DNA from: Spirochaetales bacterium
GTDB lineage: Bacteria > Spirochaetota > Spirochaetia > Treponematales > UBA12059
Reading direction: 5' to 3'
DNA: 35,043 nt
Assembly: GCA_016926955.1 (NCBI GenBank)
Contig: JAFGNN010000043.1
Span: forward strand, 1 to 35,043
The position numbers and the translations under genes are program-made. Shown one piece after another: positions 16,479 to 25,039 of this stretch. The number at the start of each line of letters is the position of its first letter. Position 1 is the first letter of the stretch. The notes under the pieces are model-generated. The model was not told the DNA's origin, did not search any database, and saw nothing but the letters and a program-made list of their open reading frames with translations.

Positions 16479-19400
16479 TTATCCGCCCGCCGCGCTCCCG
16501 CGCCGCGCGAAGGCCAGGTAGGGCGCGATGGCGTCGTTCTTCGGCGAACCCGTGCCGTCGTAGGTGACGGTGATGACGGGCACGCCCGTCACGCGCTCGA
16601 TTTCCTTCGACATGGCCTCGGTGACGATCGAGGGACAGCAGAAGGCCGGGCTGGCCTGCACGAAGAGCGCGAGGTCCGGGTGGGTCTCGAGCAGGCGGAG
16701 TATCTTGAGCGTGTTGTCGAAGCACTCGCCCTCGTGGTCCTCCGAGATGCCGAAGAGTCCGAGCTTCTCGACGTAGCCGGGATTGCTCCAGGACTGCGAC
16801 CTGCCGAACCAGTCGGAAGCGGCCAGCGAAAGCGTCCGCTCGACGGCCAGCACGATGGCGTGGGCGGCCTTGGTCCGGGCCCAGGCGCCGTAGCGGCGGT
16901 CCTTGAGCATGCGGCGGAAGAGCGGGTCGAGGGCGGACTTGAGGTACTCGATGTACGAGGTGGTGACGGCCTCGCCGCCGGCTTCCTCGATGGCGCGCAC
17001 GAGGCCCTGGTTGAACACCTCGTTGTCGCGCGCGTAGAAGTCGCCGAAAACCGCCACCTTCGGACGGTCGCGCGGACCGGTCGGTATTTCGGCGAAGGGC
17101 TCGAAAGCCGCACGGTAGGCTGCTTCCCGGTTCGTCCCCCGCTCGAAGGCGTCTACGAGTATGGCGAGCGAGCGGGCGGTCTGGCGGTCCGTCGTTCCTT
17201 TCTCCAGTTCGTAGGGCCGCGTCCGGCAGGCGAATTTGGCCAGGGCTCCGCCGGCCGAGAAGGCGTGGAAGGCGCCGATCGACACCGCGGGCCCGAAGCG
17301 GAGGAAGGTGACGTCGTCGACGAGCACCTCCATCTTCTCCATGCCGCCGCCCTGCTTTTCCATGAGCGACTTGATGAAGTGCGGGTAGAGGGGGATGTTG
17401 CAGGGCCACTTGCTCGTCGGCACCCAGAGGGCGGTCTTCGCGGGGTCGAGCTTTTCGCGCTCGATGGCCTCGACGCATTCGCGGGCGATGACGTTCATGG
17501 GTATGCACTGGCCCGTGTTGGTGCCCATGGCGCGGCGTATCGAGAGGGGGGTCTCCTCGAGGACGCGGACGTCCATGCCCGCCGATCGCAGGTTGGCCGC
17601 CAGCAGGGGGCAGACGTACGGGTCCCAGGCGGGGAAGAGCAGGGTCTTGCCCCGCGGGTCGACGCGCGGAAGGGCCGGCTCGGGGCGGGCGGCCGCGGCC
17701 CTCGGCTTCGCGCGCGGTTTCCCGCTGCGGGCGCCGGGCGCGCCTCCGTCGGCAGGCGTCGCGGGCGTCGCGGGCGAAGACGTCGCGGGCGCCGGCTCGG
17801 GCGCTCGCGCGTGCGCGGACGGGGCGAAGGGCGCCTGAGTTTCCGCGGCGCGCCTGAAGTGGTTGCGGAACGAGCGGAGGCCCGCCTCGATGCGGGTTTC
17901 GTAGCCGACGGCCGAGTCGTGGTCGTCCACCTGGAGCACCAGGTAGGGCTTGCCCGAGGCGTCCATGACGCGGCGGAACCACTCGATGGCGATGGAGTCG
18001 GGCGAGCACTTGAAGGTGGTGACCAGCACGGGATACCAGCGGGGATGGCGCGCGCACCAGTGCGCCGCCTCGAGGAGCTCGGCGGCGTAGCGCCAGTGGA
18101 AGGCCGCGAGCATCGGGTCGATGGCCGCCTCGCCCTCCTCGGCGCGGCCAGGCAGCATGTCGGCGTACCAGAGCTCCTCAGCCTGCCTGCGGAGCACGTC
18201 CACGATGCCCTTGCCCATGGCATCCGACAGGACCGCGTAGGGGCGGCCGACCACGACCACGGCCATGCCCTCCGCGTCACGTTCGCGGGCGTGGATGGCG
18301 CGCACCGCGTGTCGCGCCAGGGCTTTCGCCTCGAGGCAGGCGGCGTACGCCGTTTCCAGGGTTTTCCGCGCGGGGGCGCGCACACCCCAGGGCGCGAGCG
18401 CGGTCTCGAGCGCGGTCCTGAGTTCCTCCATGGCCCGCGAGGTGTCGCCCCGCCGCCCGACGAGCACGGGACTCATGATGCGAGGCCGCTCCCGCTCCTC
18501 CGCGGCGCGGGTGACAACCGCGGCGTACTGCGCGAAATTGCAGTAGCTGCGGGTCGCCTCGTCCGTCCCGAGCCGCTCGGGCCTTTCCGACAGGTAAACG
18601 GGCAGGAAGACGAGGTCCGCCTTCTCGAGCAGGGCGTCAGCCTGGCCGTGGAACATGGCCATGGGAGCGCAGAACTCCGCGCCGGCCAGGCGCTTGCCGA
18701 GCCGGAGCGTCTCGGGGCCGTCGTCCGCCATGACGGCGCGGAAGCCGAGCCGCTCGAAGAAGGCCTTCCAGAAGGGCGCGTCCTCGTGGAGGTAGAGCGC
18801 GCTCGGTATGCCGACGCTCGGCCAGCCGGCGCGGGGCGGCGAGCTGCGCTCGACGCGCGCGTACGCGGTTTCGATGGCGCGCTTCCGCTCCGCGAGCAGG
18901 TCGCGCCCGCCTTCCTTCACGTAATGCCGCGTGGCCTGGTCGCGGCCGCAGAGGAAGCCGTAGGCCACCTCCTCGCCGTCCACGTCCACGATGCGGAGGC
19001 GGCAGTCGTTCGGGCAGAGCCCGCAGCGGTCCACCCGCGAGACCAGGTCGAGTTCGTGGAGGCGGAAACCCCGGAAGGCCGAGCGGGCCTCGCCGTTTCC
19101 GCTTCTCGAGTCGCGGGCTTCGAGCGCCGCGCCGATGGCGCCGGTCAGGTGGCAGAATTTCGAGACGCGCACCGGCTTGCCGAGGCGCTTCTCGAAGGCG
19201 GCCACCAGGGCGCGGTTGCGGGCCGTGGCGCCCTGGAAGGCGACGCGCTTCCCGATGGAGCCCTCGCGCGCCACCTTCCCCAGGTAGTTGTCGCAGACCG
19301 AGAAGAGCGAGGCCGCGAGCAGCTCGCCCGTCGCGTAGCCCCGGCCCCGGAAATGGTTCAGGTCGCGCTCCATGAAGACCGTGCAGCGGTCGCTGGTGAG

Positions 19401-20912
19401 GGGCGCCTTGTTACCGGTGGCCTTGATCGCGAAGTCCGCGAGTCCCACGCCGAGCCGGCCCGCCTGCTCCTCGAGGAAGCTGCCCGTGCCGGCGGCGCAG
19501 ACCGCGTTCATCTGGCTGAAGGTGACGACCCCGCCCGAGAGGGAGGTGAACTTGGAGTCCTGGCCGCCGATCTCGATGATGGTGTCGGTCTCGGGGTCGA
19601 GCTCGAGCGCCGCGCGCGCGTGGGCGGTGATCTCGTCTACGGCGGCGTCCGCGCCGATGACAGCTCCGACGAACTTTCGTCCCGAGCCCGTGGTCGCGGC
19701 GAGCCTCACTTCGAAGGATGCGCCCGCTTCGTGCGCGACGCGCTCGGCGGCCTCGAAGATGGACTGCGTCGCCTCGAGGGGCTTGCCCGCGGTGCGCGTG
19801 TAGAAGCCCGCGAGCACCGGTCCCCCGGGCGAGACCAGGGCGGCCTTGGTGCTTGTCGAGCCTATGTCGATGCCGAGCAGGACGGGAAGGGCCGCGCCGG
19901 CCGGAAGCGGCTCGTAGACGTCGACCTCGACGGGATTCCCCGGGCCGTTCTTCCGGGCGACGTGGAGGAAGCGCTTCAGCGAGGCGAAGTCGGGGTAGCC
20001 TTCCGACGGCTCGCCGAGCCCCTCGTCCGCGTACTCGCGCGTGAGCTCGTCGACGATTTCGATGTCGGCGACGCGGAACGCCCCGCCGGAGCGCTCCGGG
20101 GCGGTCTCGCGCGCGCCCTGCCCCGCGGCCAGCAGCCTGAGCGCGGCGCCGATGGCGCCGTACAGGTGCGAGAAGGCGTCGACCTCGATGGGGGAGCCGG
20201 CCAGGGCTTCCAGGTGCTTGAGCACCGCCCCGTTCCGCGAGACGCCGCCCGCCATGACGATCGGCGCTTCCGGTTTTTCCCCGGGGAAGAGGGTGTCGGC
20301 GATGTTGCGCGCGAGGCCGTTGCAGAGGCCGTCGCAGATTTCCTCGAGGCTCCAGCCCTCGGCCTGCGCGTGGGTCAGGTCGGTCTTGGCGAAGACCGAG
20401 CAGCGCGACGCGATCGAAGGGAATTCGCCCGGGTTGGCGAGGGCGCGCGCGGCCAATGCCGCGCTGCCGCCCGGAAGGCCGAGCCGGGCCGCCTGCTGGT
20501 CGAGAAAGCTGCCGGTGCCGGCCGCGCACAAGGAGTTGCGCCGCATGCGGAGGTACTTTCCGCGCCCGTCGAAGCTCATGCGGGCGAAGCGTTCGGCGCC
20601 GACCACGAGGAGGGTCCGCGCCGCGGGGTGGAAGCGGCGCAGGGCCTCGATCTCGGCCACGTGGCTGTCCGCCTCGAACGGGTCGCCCGCGGGCGTCCGC
20701 GCCGGCGGGGCGGACGAGGTCCGCGCGAGGCCGCCGACGGGGGCGTCGCCGACCGCGGCCGCGAGCTCGTCGAGCAGGCCGCGCAGGCATTCGGTCGCCT
20801 TGCCCTGGTGGAAGCCGGACGCGTGCGCGACGAGCTTTCCTTTTCGGTCGAGAGCGACGACGGAGCAAGAGGCGGAGCCGGAATCGATGCCTATCACCAG
20901 ACGTTCTTGCAT
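16479..20912 (-). CDS. Single-chain 2-hydroxyacyl-CoA dehydratase activase fusion protein
   Basis: 1477 residues. Two BadF/BadG/HgdC-type ATPase domains come first (about 5-265 and 345-600). Each has the cluster-ligand motifs: Cys129 (CAAGTGSFLDQQ) and Cys171 (RCSVF), then Cys472 (CAAGTGSFLEEQ) and Cys510 (RCTVF). A four-Cys patch follows (630, 633, 637, 655; CGLCPNDC...LCG). Next come a DUF2229-type region (about 690-1000), a Pro/Ala-rich linker, and a C-terminal HgdB/HgdD-like region with several cysteines. HgdC-type activators use ATP to push an electron from a [4Fe-4S] cluster into a dehydratase. This long fusion class occurs in anaerobes and its substrate is unknown. Domain 1 lacks the clear IGGQDSKF motif of domain 2 (it reads VVGAERFARMSFD), so it may be less active in ATP hydrolysis. 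No Shine-Dalgarno precedes the ATG; TAGGAT lies ten bases upstream. Confidence 0.92.
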   Translation of the reverse strand: MQERLVIGIDSGSASCSVVALDRKGKLVAHASGFHQGKATECLRGLLDELAAAVGDAPVGGLARTSSAPPARTPAGDPFEADSHVAEIEALRRFHPAARTLLVVGAERFARMSFDGRGKYLRMRRNSLCAAGTGSFLDQQAARLGLPGGSAALAARALANPGEFPSIASRCSVFAKTDLTHAQAEGWSLEEICDGLCNGLARNIADTLFPGEKPEAPIVMAGGVSRNGAVLKHLEALAGSPIEVDAFSHLYGAIGAALRLLAAGQGARETAPERSGGAFRVADIEIVDELTREYADEGLGEPSEGYPDFASLKRFLHVARKNGPGNPVEVDVYEPLPAGAALPVLLGIDIGSTSTKAALVSPGGPVLAGFYTRTAGKPLEATQSIFEAAERVAHEAGASFEVRLAATTGSGRKFVGAVIGADAAVDEITAHARAALELDPETDTIIEIGGQDSKFTSLSGGVVTFSQMNAVCAAGTGSFLEEQAGRLGVGLADFAIKATGNKAPLTSDRCTVFMERDLNHFRGRGYATGELLAASLFSVCDNYLGKVAREGSIGKRVAFQGATARNRALVAAFEKRLGKPVRVSKFCHLTGAIGAALEARDSRSGNGEARSAFRGFRLHELDLVSRVDRCGLCPNDCRLRIVDVDGEEVAYGFLCGRDQATRHYVKEGGRDLLAERKRAIETAYARVERSSPPRAGWPSVGIPSALYLHEDAPFWKAFFERLGFRAVMADDGPETLRLGKRLAGAEFCAPMAMFHGQADALLEKADLVFLPVYLSERPERLGTDEATRSYCNFAQYAAVVTRAAEERERPRIMSPVLVGRRGDTSRAMEELRTALETALAPWGVRAPARKTLETAYAACLEAKALARHAVRAIHARERDAEGMAVVVVGRPYAVLSDAMGKGIVDVLRRQAEELWYADMLPGRAEEGEAAIDPMLAAFHWRYAAELLEAAHWCARHPRWYPVLVTTFKCSPDSIAIEWFRRVMDASGKPYLVLQVDDHDSAVGYETRIEAGLRSFRNHFRRAAETQAPFAPSAHARAPEPAPATSSPATPATPADGGAPGARSGKPRAKPRAAAARPEPALPRVDPRGKTLLFPAWDPYVCPLLAANLRSAGMDVRVLEETPLSIRRAMGTNTGQCIPMNVIARECVEAIEREKLDPAKTALWVPTSKWPCNIPLYPHFIKSLMEKQGGGMEKMEVLVDDVTFLRFGPAVSIGAFHAFSAGGALAKFACRTRPYELEKGTTDRQTARSLAILVDAFERGTNREAAYRAAFEPFAEIPTGPRDRPKVAVFGDFYARDNEVFNQGLVRAIEEAGGEAVTTSYIEYLKSALDPLFRRMLKDRRYGAWARTKAAHAIVLAVERTLSLAASDWFGRSQSWSNPGYVEKLGLFGISEDHEGECFDNTLKILRLLETHPDLALFVQASPAFCCPSIVTEAMSKEIERVTGVPVITVTYDGTGSPKNDAIAPYLAFARRGSAAGG

Positions 20913-20922
20913 GATGTCGGCA

Positions 20923-20928
20923 ATCCTA
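20923..20928 (-). promoter_or_regulatory. Candidate -10 of the activase gene
   Basis: TAGGAT on the minus strand lies ten bases before the ATG at 20912. A TTGCCT 19 bases further upstream is a loose -35 match. The transcript would have a leader of only a few bases, with no ribosome-binding site. Confidence 0.4.
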
Positions 20929-21022
20929 CACCGGGAGTCAAGGTGTCAGGCAAGACCCGGCAGGACGAGCGTCCGTTCGGTAATGGCGAGCTCGCCGCGA
21001 CGCCCGGGGCGCCGCGGACTAA

Positions 21023-21066
21023 GGGCGCATTAACGGGAGCGCCCGGTAAATTAACGGCGCGTTAAT
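21023..21066. promoter_or_regulatory. ATTAACG operator cluster upstream of the potassium operon
   Basis: ATTAACGG occurs at 21029-21036 and 21050-21057, exactly 21 bases apart (two helical turns). The second copy faces an inverted copy (GTTAAT, 21061-21066), making an inverted repeat with 7-base arms and a 3-base spacer. The first copy sits in the loop of GGGCGC/GCGCCC. The patch is A+T-rich compared with its surroundings. It lies 38 bases before the preferred kinase start, directly next to a plausible promoter. The KdpE-like regulator encoded downstream is the natural candidate binder. Confidence 0.6.
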
Positions 21067-21086
21067 GTACGCGCCGCGCTTCCCGG

Positions 21087-21095
21087 TGCTACGCT
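21087..21095 (+). promoter_or_regulatory. Extended -10 candidate of the kdpD-like operon
   Basis: TGCTACGCT (TGn plus TACGCT) ends eight bases before the ATG at 21104. The position where a -35 would lie (about 21067) abuts the ATTAACG inverted repeat, as expected for activation by a bound regulator. Confidence 0.35.
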
Positions 21096-21103
21096 CGCGC
21101 CCT

Positions 21104-23029
21104 ATGGAAGCCGGTGCGGACAAGGGCAGGGAGCCGGGACTCGGCGGCCGCTACCTCGTGGCGGTCAGCGGAAGCGGCAACTCCGAATATCTCGTCCGCT
21201 GGACCGAGGCGGCCGCGCGTCGCCTGGACGCGGAGTGGACGGCCGTCCACGTGCGCGGTCCCCGGCCGGAGCCCGACCCCGCCGCCCTCGAACGGAACCT
21301 CGCGCTGGCCTCAGGTCTCGGAGCCGAGGTCGTCTCCGTGCAGGACGACGACGTCGCCGCCTCGATCATCCGCCACGCGCGCATGCTGAAGGCGACGGCC
21401 CTGGTCATCGGCAAGGCGGACGAGGCTCCAGCGCAGTTCCTCGGCAGGCGCAGCCTCACCGAGGAGATAGTCCGCGAGTCCGGCGACCTGGACCTCATCG
21501 TGCTCCGGGGCGAGAATCCCGTACCCCTCCCGAAGCGGCGTCGCGGCCGTCCGCTTCCGCCCCCGCGCCTCCGCGACGCTCTCGTCGCGCTCGGCGCCCT
21601 GGCGGCTGTCACCGCGCTCGGCCTCGTAGCCCGCCCGGCGCTCGGCTACCGTTCCATCTCGATCCTCTACCTGCTGGCCATCATCAGCCTGCCCTTCGCC
21701 TGCGGCCGGAGGACGGTGATAGCGGCCGCGGCCCTGAGCGCCCTGCTCTGGAATTTTGTGTTCATCCCGCCGCAGCTCACCTTCTCGATCGGCAGCCTCG
21801 AGGACCTGCTCATGTTCGCGGCCTTCTTCCTCGCGGCCTTCGCCGGCGGCATCATGACCTCGCGGCTGCGCGAGAAGGAAGCGGCGCTCTCGCTGCGGGA
21901 GCGCCGGACCGCCCTCCTCTACGGCTTCACCCAGTCCCTGACCCGCGTGCGCGGGGTCGAGGAGATCGCCTCGCTCGGCTCGGCTTTCGCCGCCGAGCAC
22001 CTCGGTGCCGGCGTCGGCTTCTGGCTGCGCGGCCCGGACGGCAAACTCGAATCCGGGAAGGTCCTCCGGACGAACGCCAGGACGGCGCGCCGCGCCGATC
22101 CCGACCCGGCCGCGGCGCGCACCGCGTTCACCATGAACGCGGCCGTGGAGGACGGGGCCGCCTGCCTCTACCTTCCCCTGCGCGCGCCGGACTCGGTCAT
22201 CGGCGTCGCGTTCGCGGAAGGGAAAGGCCGCGAACCCTTCCGCGGCGAGAGCCGCGAGCTCCTGGCTACCCTCGCCGGCAACATGGCGCTGGCCTTCGAA
22301 CGGGAGCTGCTCGCCGCGGCCAACGAGGAGCACAAGCTGCTCGACGAGTCGGCGCGGCTTTCCCGCGTGCTGCTCAACCACGTTTCGCACGAGCTCCGCA
22401 CGCCGCTCACGACCATCAAGGGCTCGGTCAGCGGCCTGCTCGACGGAAGCGCCGACGAGGATCCGCTGTTCCGCAAGGAGTTGCTCGGCGAGACGCTCAA
22501 GGCCGCGGACAAGCTGAACGCCCTGGTGGAGGACCTGCTCTCGATGAGCCGCCTCGAGACCGGCTCGCTCAGGCTCCGCCGCGAGCGGACCGGACTTTGC
22601 GAACTTCTGGCGGCGGCCCAGGGGAGCCTGGCCGAGGAGCTCGCCGGCAGGACGGTACGGACCGGGTCCTCCTGCGCGGATGCGGAATTCGAGGTCGATC
22701 CTGCCCTCATGGTCCAGGTGTTCCGGAACATCCTCCGCAACTTCGCCGCTTACACGCCTGTCGGGTCCGTGCTCGAGGTTTCCGTTGCCACGGGTTGGGA
22801 TCACTTCGGCGTGAGCTTCTCGGACGACGGCCCCGGCGTCCCGCTCCACGAGCTCCCCTCCCTCTTCGACACCTTCTACCGGGGCTCGAACGGCGCGCGG
22901 ACGCAAGGCTCCGGGCTCGGACTGTCCATCTGCAAGGGCATCGTCGAAGCGCACGGCGGCACCGTCGCCGCGCGTCCCTCCGCCTCGGGCGGGCTCGAGA
23001 TCGCGCTCAAGGTGCCGAGGAAGCCATGA
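21104..23029 (+). CDS. KdpD-like sensor histidine kinase without the KdpD N-terminal domain
   Basis: 641 residues from the ATG at 21104; an ATG at 21065 in the same frame would add 13 residues but overlaps the ATTAACG repeats. Neither has a Shine-Dalgarno. Domains: a universal-stress-protein domain (about 12-125, 'RYLVAVSGSGNSEYLVRWTEAAARRL' onward), the four-helix DUF4118 membrane region of KdpD (about 160-255), a GAF-like domain (about 280-400), HisKA with the acceptor His near 429 (NHVSHELRTPLTTIKG), and HATPase_c ('FRNILRNFAAYTP', 'FSDDGPGVP', 'GSGLGLSICKGI'). The KdpD domain with its Walker-type site, normally before the Usp domain, is missing. Full KdpD is about 900 residues. It overlaps kdpE (ATGA) and is followed by potassium uptake genes, so it probably controls K+ or osmotic response. 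Confidence 0.88.
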   Translation: MEAGADKGREPGLGGRYLVAVSGSGNSEYLVRWTEAAARRLDAEWTAVHVRGPRPEPDPAALERNLALASGLGAEVVSVQDDDVAASIIRHARMLKATALVIGKADEAPAQFLGRRSLTEEIVRESGDLDLIVLRGENPVPLPKRRRGRPLPPPRLRDALVALGALAAVTALGLVARPALGYRSISILYLLAIISLPFACGRRTVIAAAALSALLWNFVFIPPQLTFSIGSLEDLLMFAAFFLAAFAGGIMTSRLREKEAALSLRERRTALLYGFTQSLTRVRGVEEIASLGSAFAAEHLGAGVGFWLRGPDGKLESGKVLRTNARTARRADPDPAAARTAFTMNAAVEDGAACLYLPLRAPDSVIGVAFAEGKGREPFRGESRELLATLAGNMALAFERELLAAANEEHKLLDESARLSRVLLNHVSHELRTPLTTIKGSVSGLLDGSADEDPLFRKELLGETLKAADKLNALVEDLLSMSRLETGSLRLRRERTGLCELLAAAQGSLAEELAGRTVRTGSSCADAEFEVDPALMVQVFRNILRNFAAYTPVGSVLEVSVATGWDHFGVSFSDDGPGVPLHELPSLFDTFYRGSNGARTQGSGLGLSICKGIVEAHGGTVAARPSASGGLEIALKVPRKP

Positions 23030-23709
23030 AGGAGATCCTGGTCGTCGATGACGAGCTCGCGATCCGCAGGCTGCTCAGGCTCTGTCTCGAGCGCGAGGGC
23101 TACGCCGTGTCCGAGGCCGGCTCGGGCGGCGAGGGCCTGAACCGCTTCGCCGGCTCAAAACCCGACCTCGTGCTCCTCGACCTCGGATTGCCGGACATGG
23201 AAGGCCGGGAACTGCTCGGGCAGATCCGTTCCCGGGGCGACACGCCCGTCATAATCCTCTCGGTGCGCGATGCCGAGGCGGAAATCATGGACCTGCTCGA
23301 CGCGGGGGCCGACGACTACCTCACCAAGCCCTTCGGGACGGGCGAACTCCTCGCGCGCATACGCGTCGCGCTCCGCCACCGGACCCCGCAGGCCATGAGC
23401 GGGCGTCGGGTCGCCGTGGGCGCCATCGAGGTGGACATGGACACCCGCGAGGCGTTCCGCGGCGGCGCCGAGGAGAAGCTCACCCCCACCGAATGGGCGC
23501 TGCTCCTCGCCTTCCTCCGGAACTCCGGCAAGATCATGACGCGACGCCAGATCCTCCGGGAGGTGTGGGGCCCGAACATGGAGGAGGAGTACAACAACCT
23601 CCGCGTCTACGTGAACCAGCTCAGGCGGAAGATCGAGCCGGACCCGTCCGTGCCCACGGTGCTGCTGACCGAACCCGGCGTCGGTTACCGGCTCCGGGTC
23701 GCGACCTGA
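23026..23709 (+). CDS. KdpE-like response regulator (OmpR/PhoB family)
   Basis: 227 residues. The start is the ATG overlapping the kinase stop by four bases. Receiver domain: acidic pair 'VVDDE' near 7-10, phospho-acceptor Asp52 (LVLLDLGLPDMEG) and Lys101 (LTKPFG). A winged-helix DNA-binding domain covers about 130-227: 'LTPTEWALLLAFLRNSGKIMTRRQILREVWGPNMEEEYNNLRVYVNQLRRKIEPDPS', ending in 'LLTEPGVGYRLR'. The sequence and the KdpD-like partner support the KdpE subgroup. It is the likely regulator of this operon through the ATTAACG repeats upstream; that is an inference from position. One base separates its stop from the KtrB start. Confidence 0.93.
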   Translation: MKEILVVDDELAIRRLLRLCLEREGYAVSEAGSGGEGLNRFAGSKPDLVLLDLGLPDMEGRELLGQIRSRGDTPVIILSVRDAEAEIMDLLDAGADDYLTKPFGTGELLARIRVALRHRTPQAMSGRRVAVGAIEVDMDTREAFRGGAEEKLTPTEWALLLAFLRNSGKIMTRRQILREVWGPNMEEEYNNLRVYVNQLRRKIEPDPSVPTVLLTEPGVGYRLRVAT

Positions 23710-23710
23710 C

Positions 23711-25033
23711 ATGGGCAGAAGCGAACCCTCCGACGCCGTCTTCCTGGTCGGCTTCTTCGCCCTGGCCATCCTCGCGGGCACCCTCGCGCTCGCCGTGCCC
23801 GCGGCCTGGTCGGGGCCGGGCGGCCTTTCACTGCTCGATGCCCTGTTCATCTCCACCTCCGCGGTCTGCGTGACCGGCCTCGCGACCGTGGACATCGCCG
23901 ACTTCAGCCGCTACGGTCAGCTCGCGGTCCTCGCCCTCATCCAGGCGGGGGGGCTCGGCATCATCTCGTTCACCTCGCTCGTCCTGCTCCTTCCGGGGCG
24001 GCGCCTGCCCTTCCGCCGCCTCGGCTCCATAAGGAGCTTCTCGCTCGGCGACGTCGAGCACGACCCGAGGCGCATAGTCCGGAACATCGTCGCCTTCACG
24101 CTGATCTTCGAACTCACGGGCGCGGCGGCGCTGTTCGGCGCGTTCTCCCGGGCCGGTGTCGCCGACGCGGGCTTCGCCGCGATCTTCCACTCCGTCTCGG
24201 CCTTCTGCAACGCGGGCTTCTCGCCCTTCCGGGACAGCCTGGAAGCCTTCGCGGGCGACCCGGCCGTGCTCGGCATCATCGCGGTCTTGATCGTCGCGGG
24301 GGGCATCGGCTTCATCGTCATACAGGACCTCGAGCGCCGGCTCCGCGGGAAGCGCGGAGCCTTGAGCGCCCATACGAAACTGGTGCTCTCGGTCACGGCC
24401 TTCCTCGTGATCGGCGGCGGCCTCTCCTTCTGGCTGATCGAGCGCGAGGGCGCCTTCGCCGGCATGGCGCCGCTCGACGCGGCGGCCAACGCCGCCTTCC
24501 AGGCGATAACCCCGCGCACCGCCGGCTTCGACGCGGTGCCGCAGGCGGCCCTCTCCGACGCCTCGAAAGTCCTGACGGTCGTACTCATGTTCATCGGCGG
24601 GGCGCCGGGCTCGATAGCGGGCGGCATCAAGGTCAGCACCTTCTTTTTGGTCGTCCTCGCCGCGATCGGTCGCCGGAACGCGCGGGGCGAGATAAACGCG
24701 TTCGGTTCCCGTTTCCCGGCCGCGACCACCGACAGGGCGCTGAATTACTTCCTCAAGGCCGGGCTCCTCGTGAGCGCGGCCGCGGTGGCGCTCGGCATCG
24801 CCGAAGGCTCGCGCGGGGCCGGGTTCGGCGAGTCCGTCTTCGAGACGGTGTCCGCGTTCGGAACGGTCGGCCTCTCGCTCGGCCTGACGCCGGGGCTCGG
24901 ACCGGTCGGGAAGCTGGTGATCATCGCTACCATGTTCGCGGGCCGGGTCGGCCTCGTCGCCCTGGCCTTCCCCGCACGCTCGAGCCGTAACGAGGCCGCC
25001 GTCTATCCTGAAGCCGAAGTGCTCGTGGGGTGA
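23711..25033 (+). CDS. ktrB: KtrB/TrkH-type potassium translocating subunit
   Basis: 440 residues with four membrane-pore-membrane repeats. The four selectivity-filter loops can be seen: 'TSAVCVTGLATVD' (first), 'HSVSAFCNAGFSPF' (second), 'QAITPRTAGFDAVP' (third) and 'ETVSAFGTVGLSLGL' (fourth), each with the conserved Gly. The length fits KtrB (about 440-450) rather than the longer TrkH. It should be an inner-membrane K+ channel-like transporter, often Na+-dependent. The gene begins one base after kdpE and is followed after six bases by ktrA, its cytoplasmic gating partner. There is no clear Shine-Dalgarno, consistent with coupling. Confidence 0.93.
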   Translation: MGRSEPSDAVFLVGFFALAILAGTLALAVPAAWSGPGGLSLLDALFISTSAVCVTGLATVDIADFSRYGQLAVLALIQAGGLGIISFTSLVLLLPGRRLPFRRLGSIRSFSLGDVEHDPRRIVRNIVAFTLIFELTGAAALFGAFSRAGVADAGFAAIFHSVSAFCNAGFSPFRDSLEAFAGDPAVLGIIAVLIVAGGIGFIVIQDLERRLRGKRGALSAHTKLVLSVTAFLVIGGGLSFWLIEREGAFAGMAPLDAAANAAFQAITPRTAGFDAVPQAALSDASKVLTVVLMFIGGAPGSIAGGIKVSTFFLVVLAAIGRRNARGEINAFGSRFPAATTDRALNYFLKAGLLVSAAAVALGIAEGSRGAGFGESVFETVSAFGTVGLSLGLTPGLGPVGKLVIIATMFAGRVGLVALAFPARSSRNEAAVYPEAEVLVG

Positions 25034-25039
25034 GGTGAC

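Noticed and set aside
16680-21065. A 1461-residue open frame on the plus strand
   Set aside because: It lies fully antisense to the activase gene, is rich in Arg/Gly/Ala without domain motifs, and exists because G+C-rich codons leave few stops on the other strand.
20913-21103. A c-di-AMP (ydaO-type) riboswitch before the potassium operon
   Set aside because: The region is too short and lacks the conserved riboswitch core; the repeats look like DNA operator sites.
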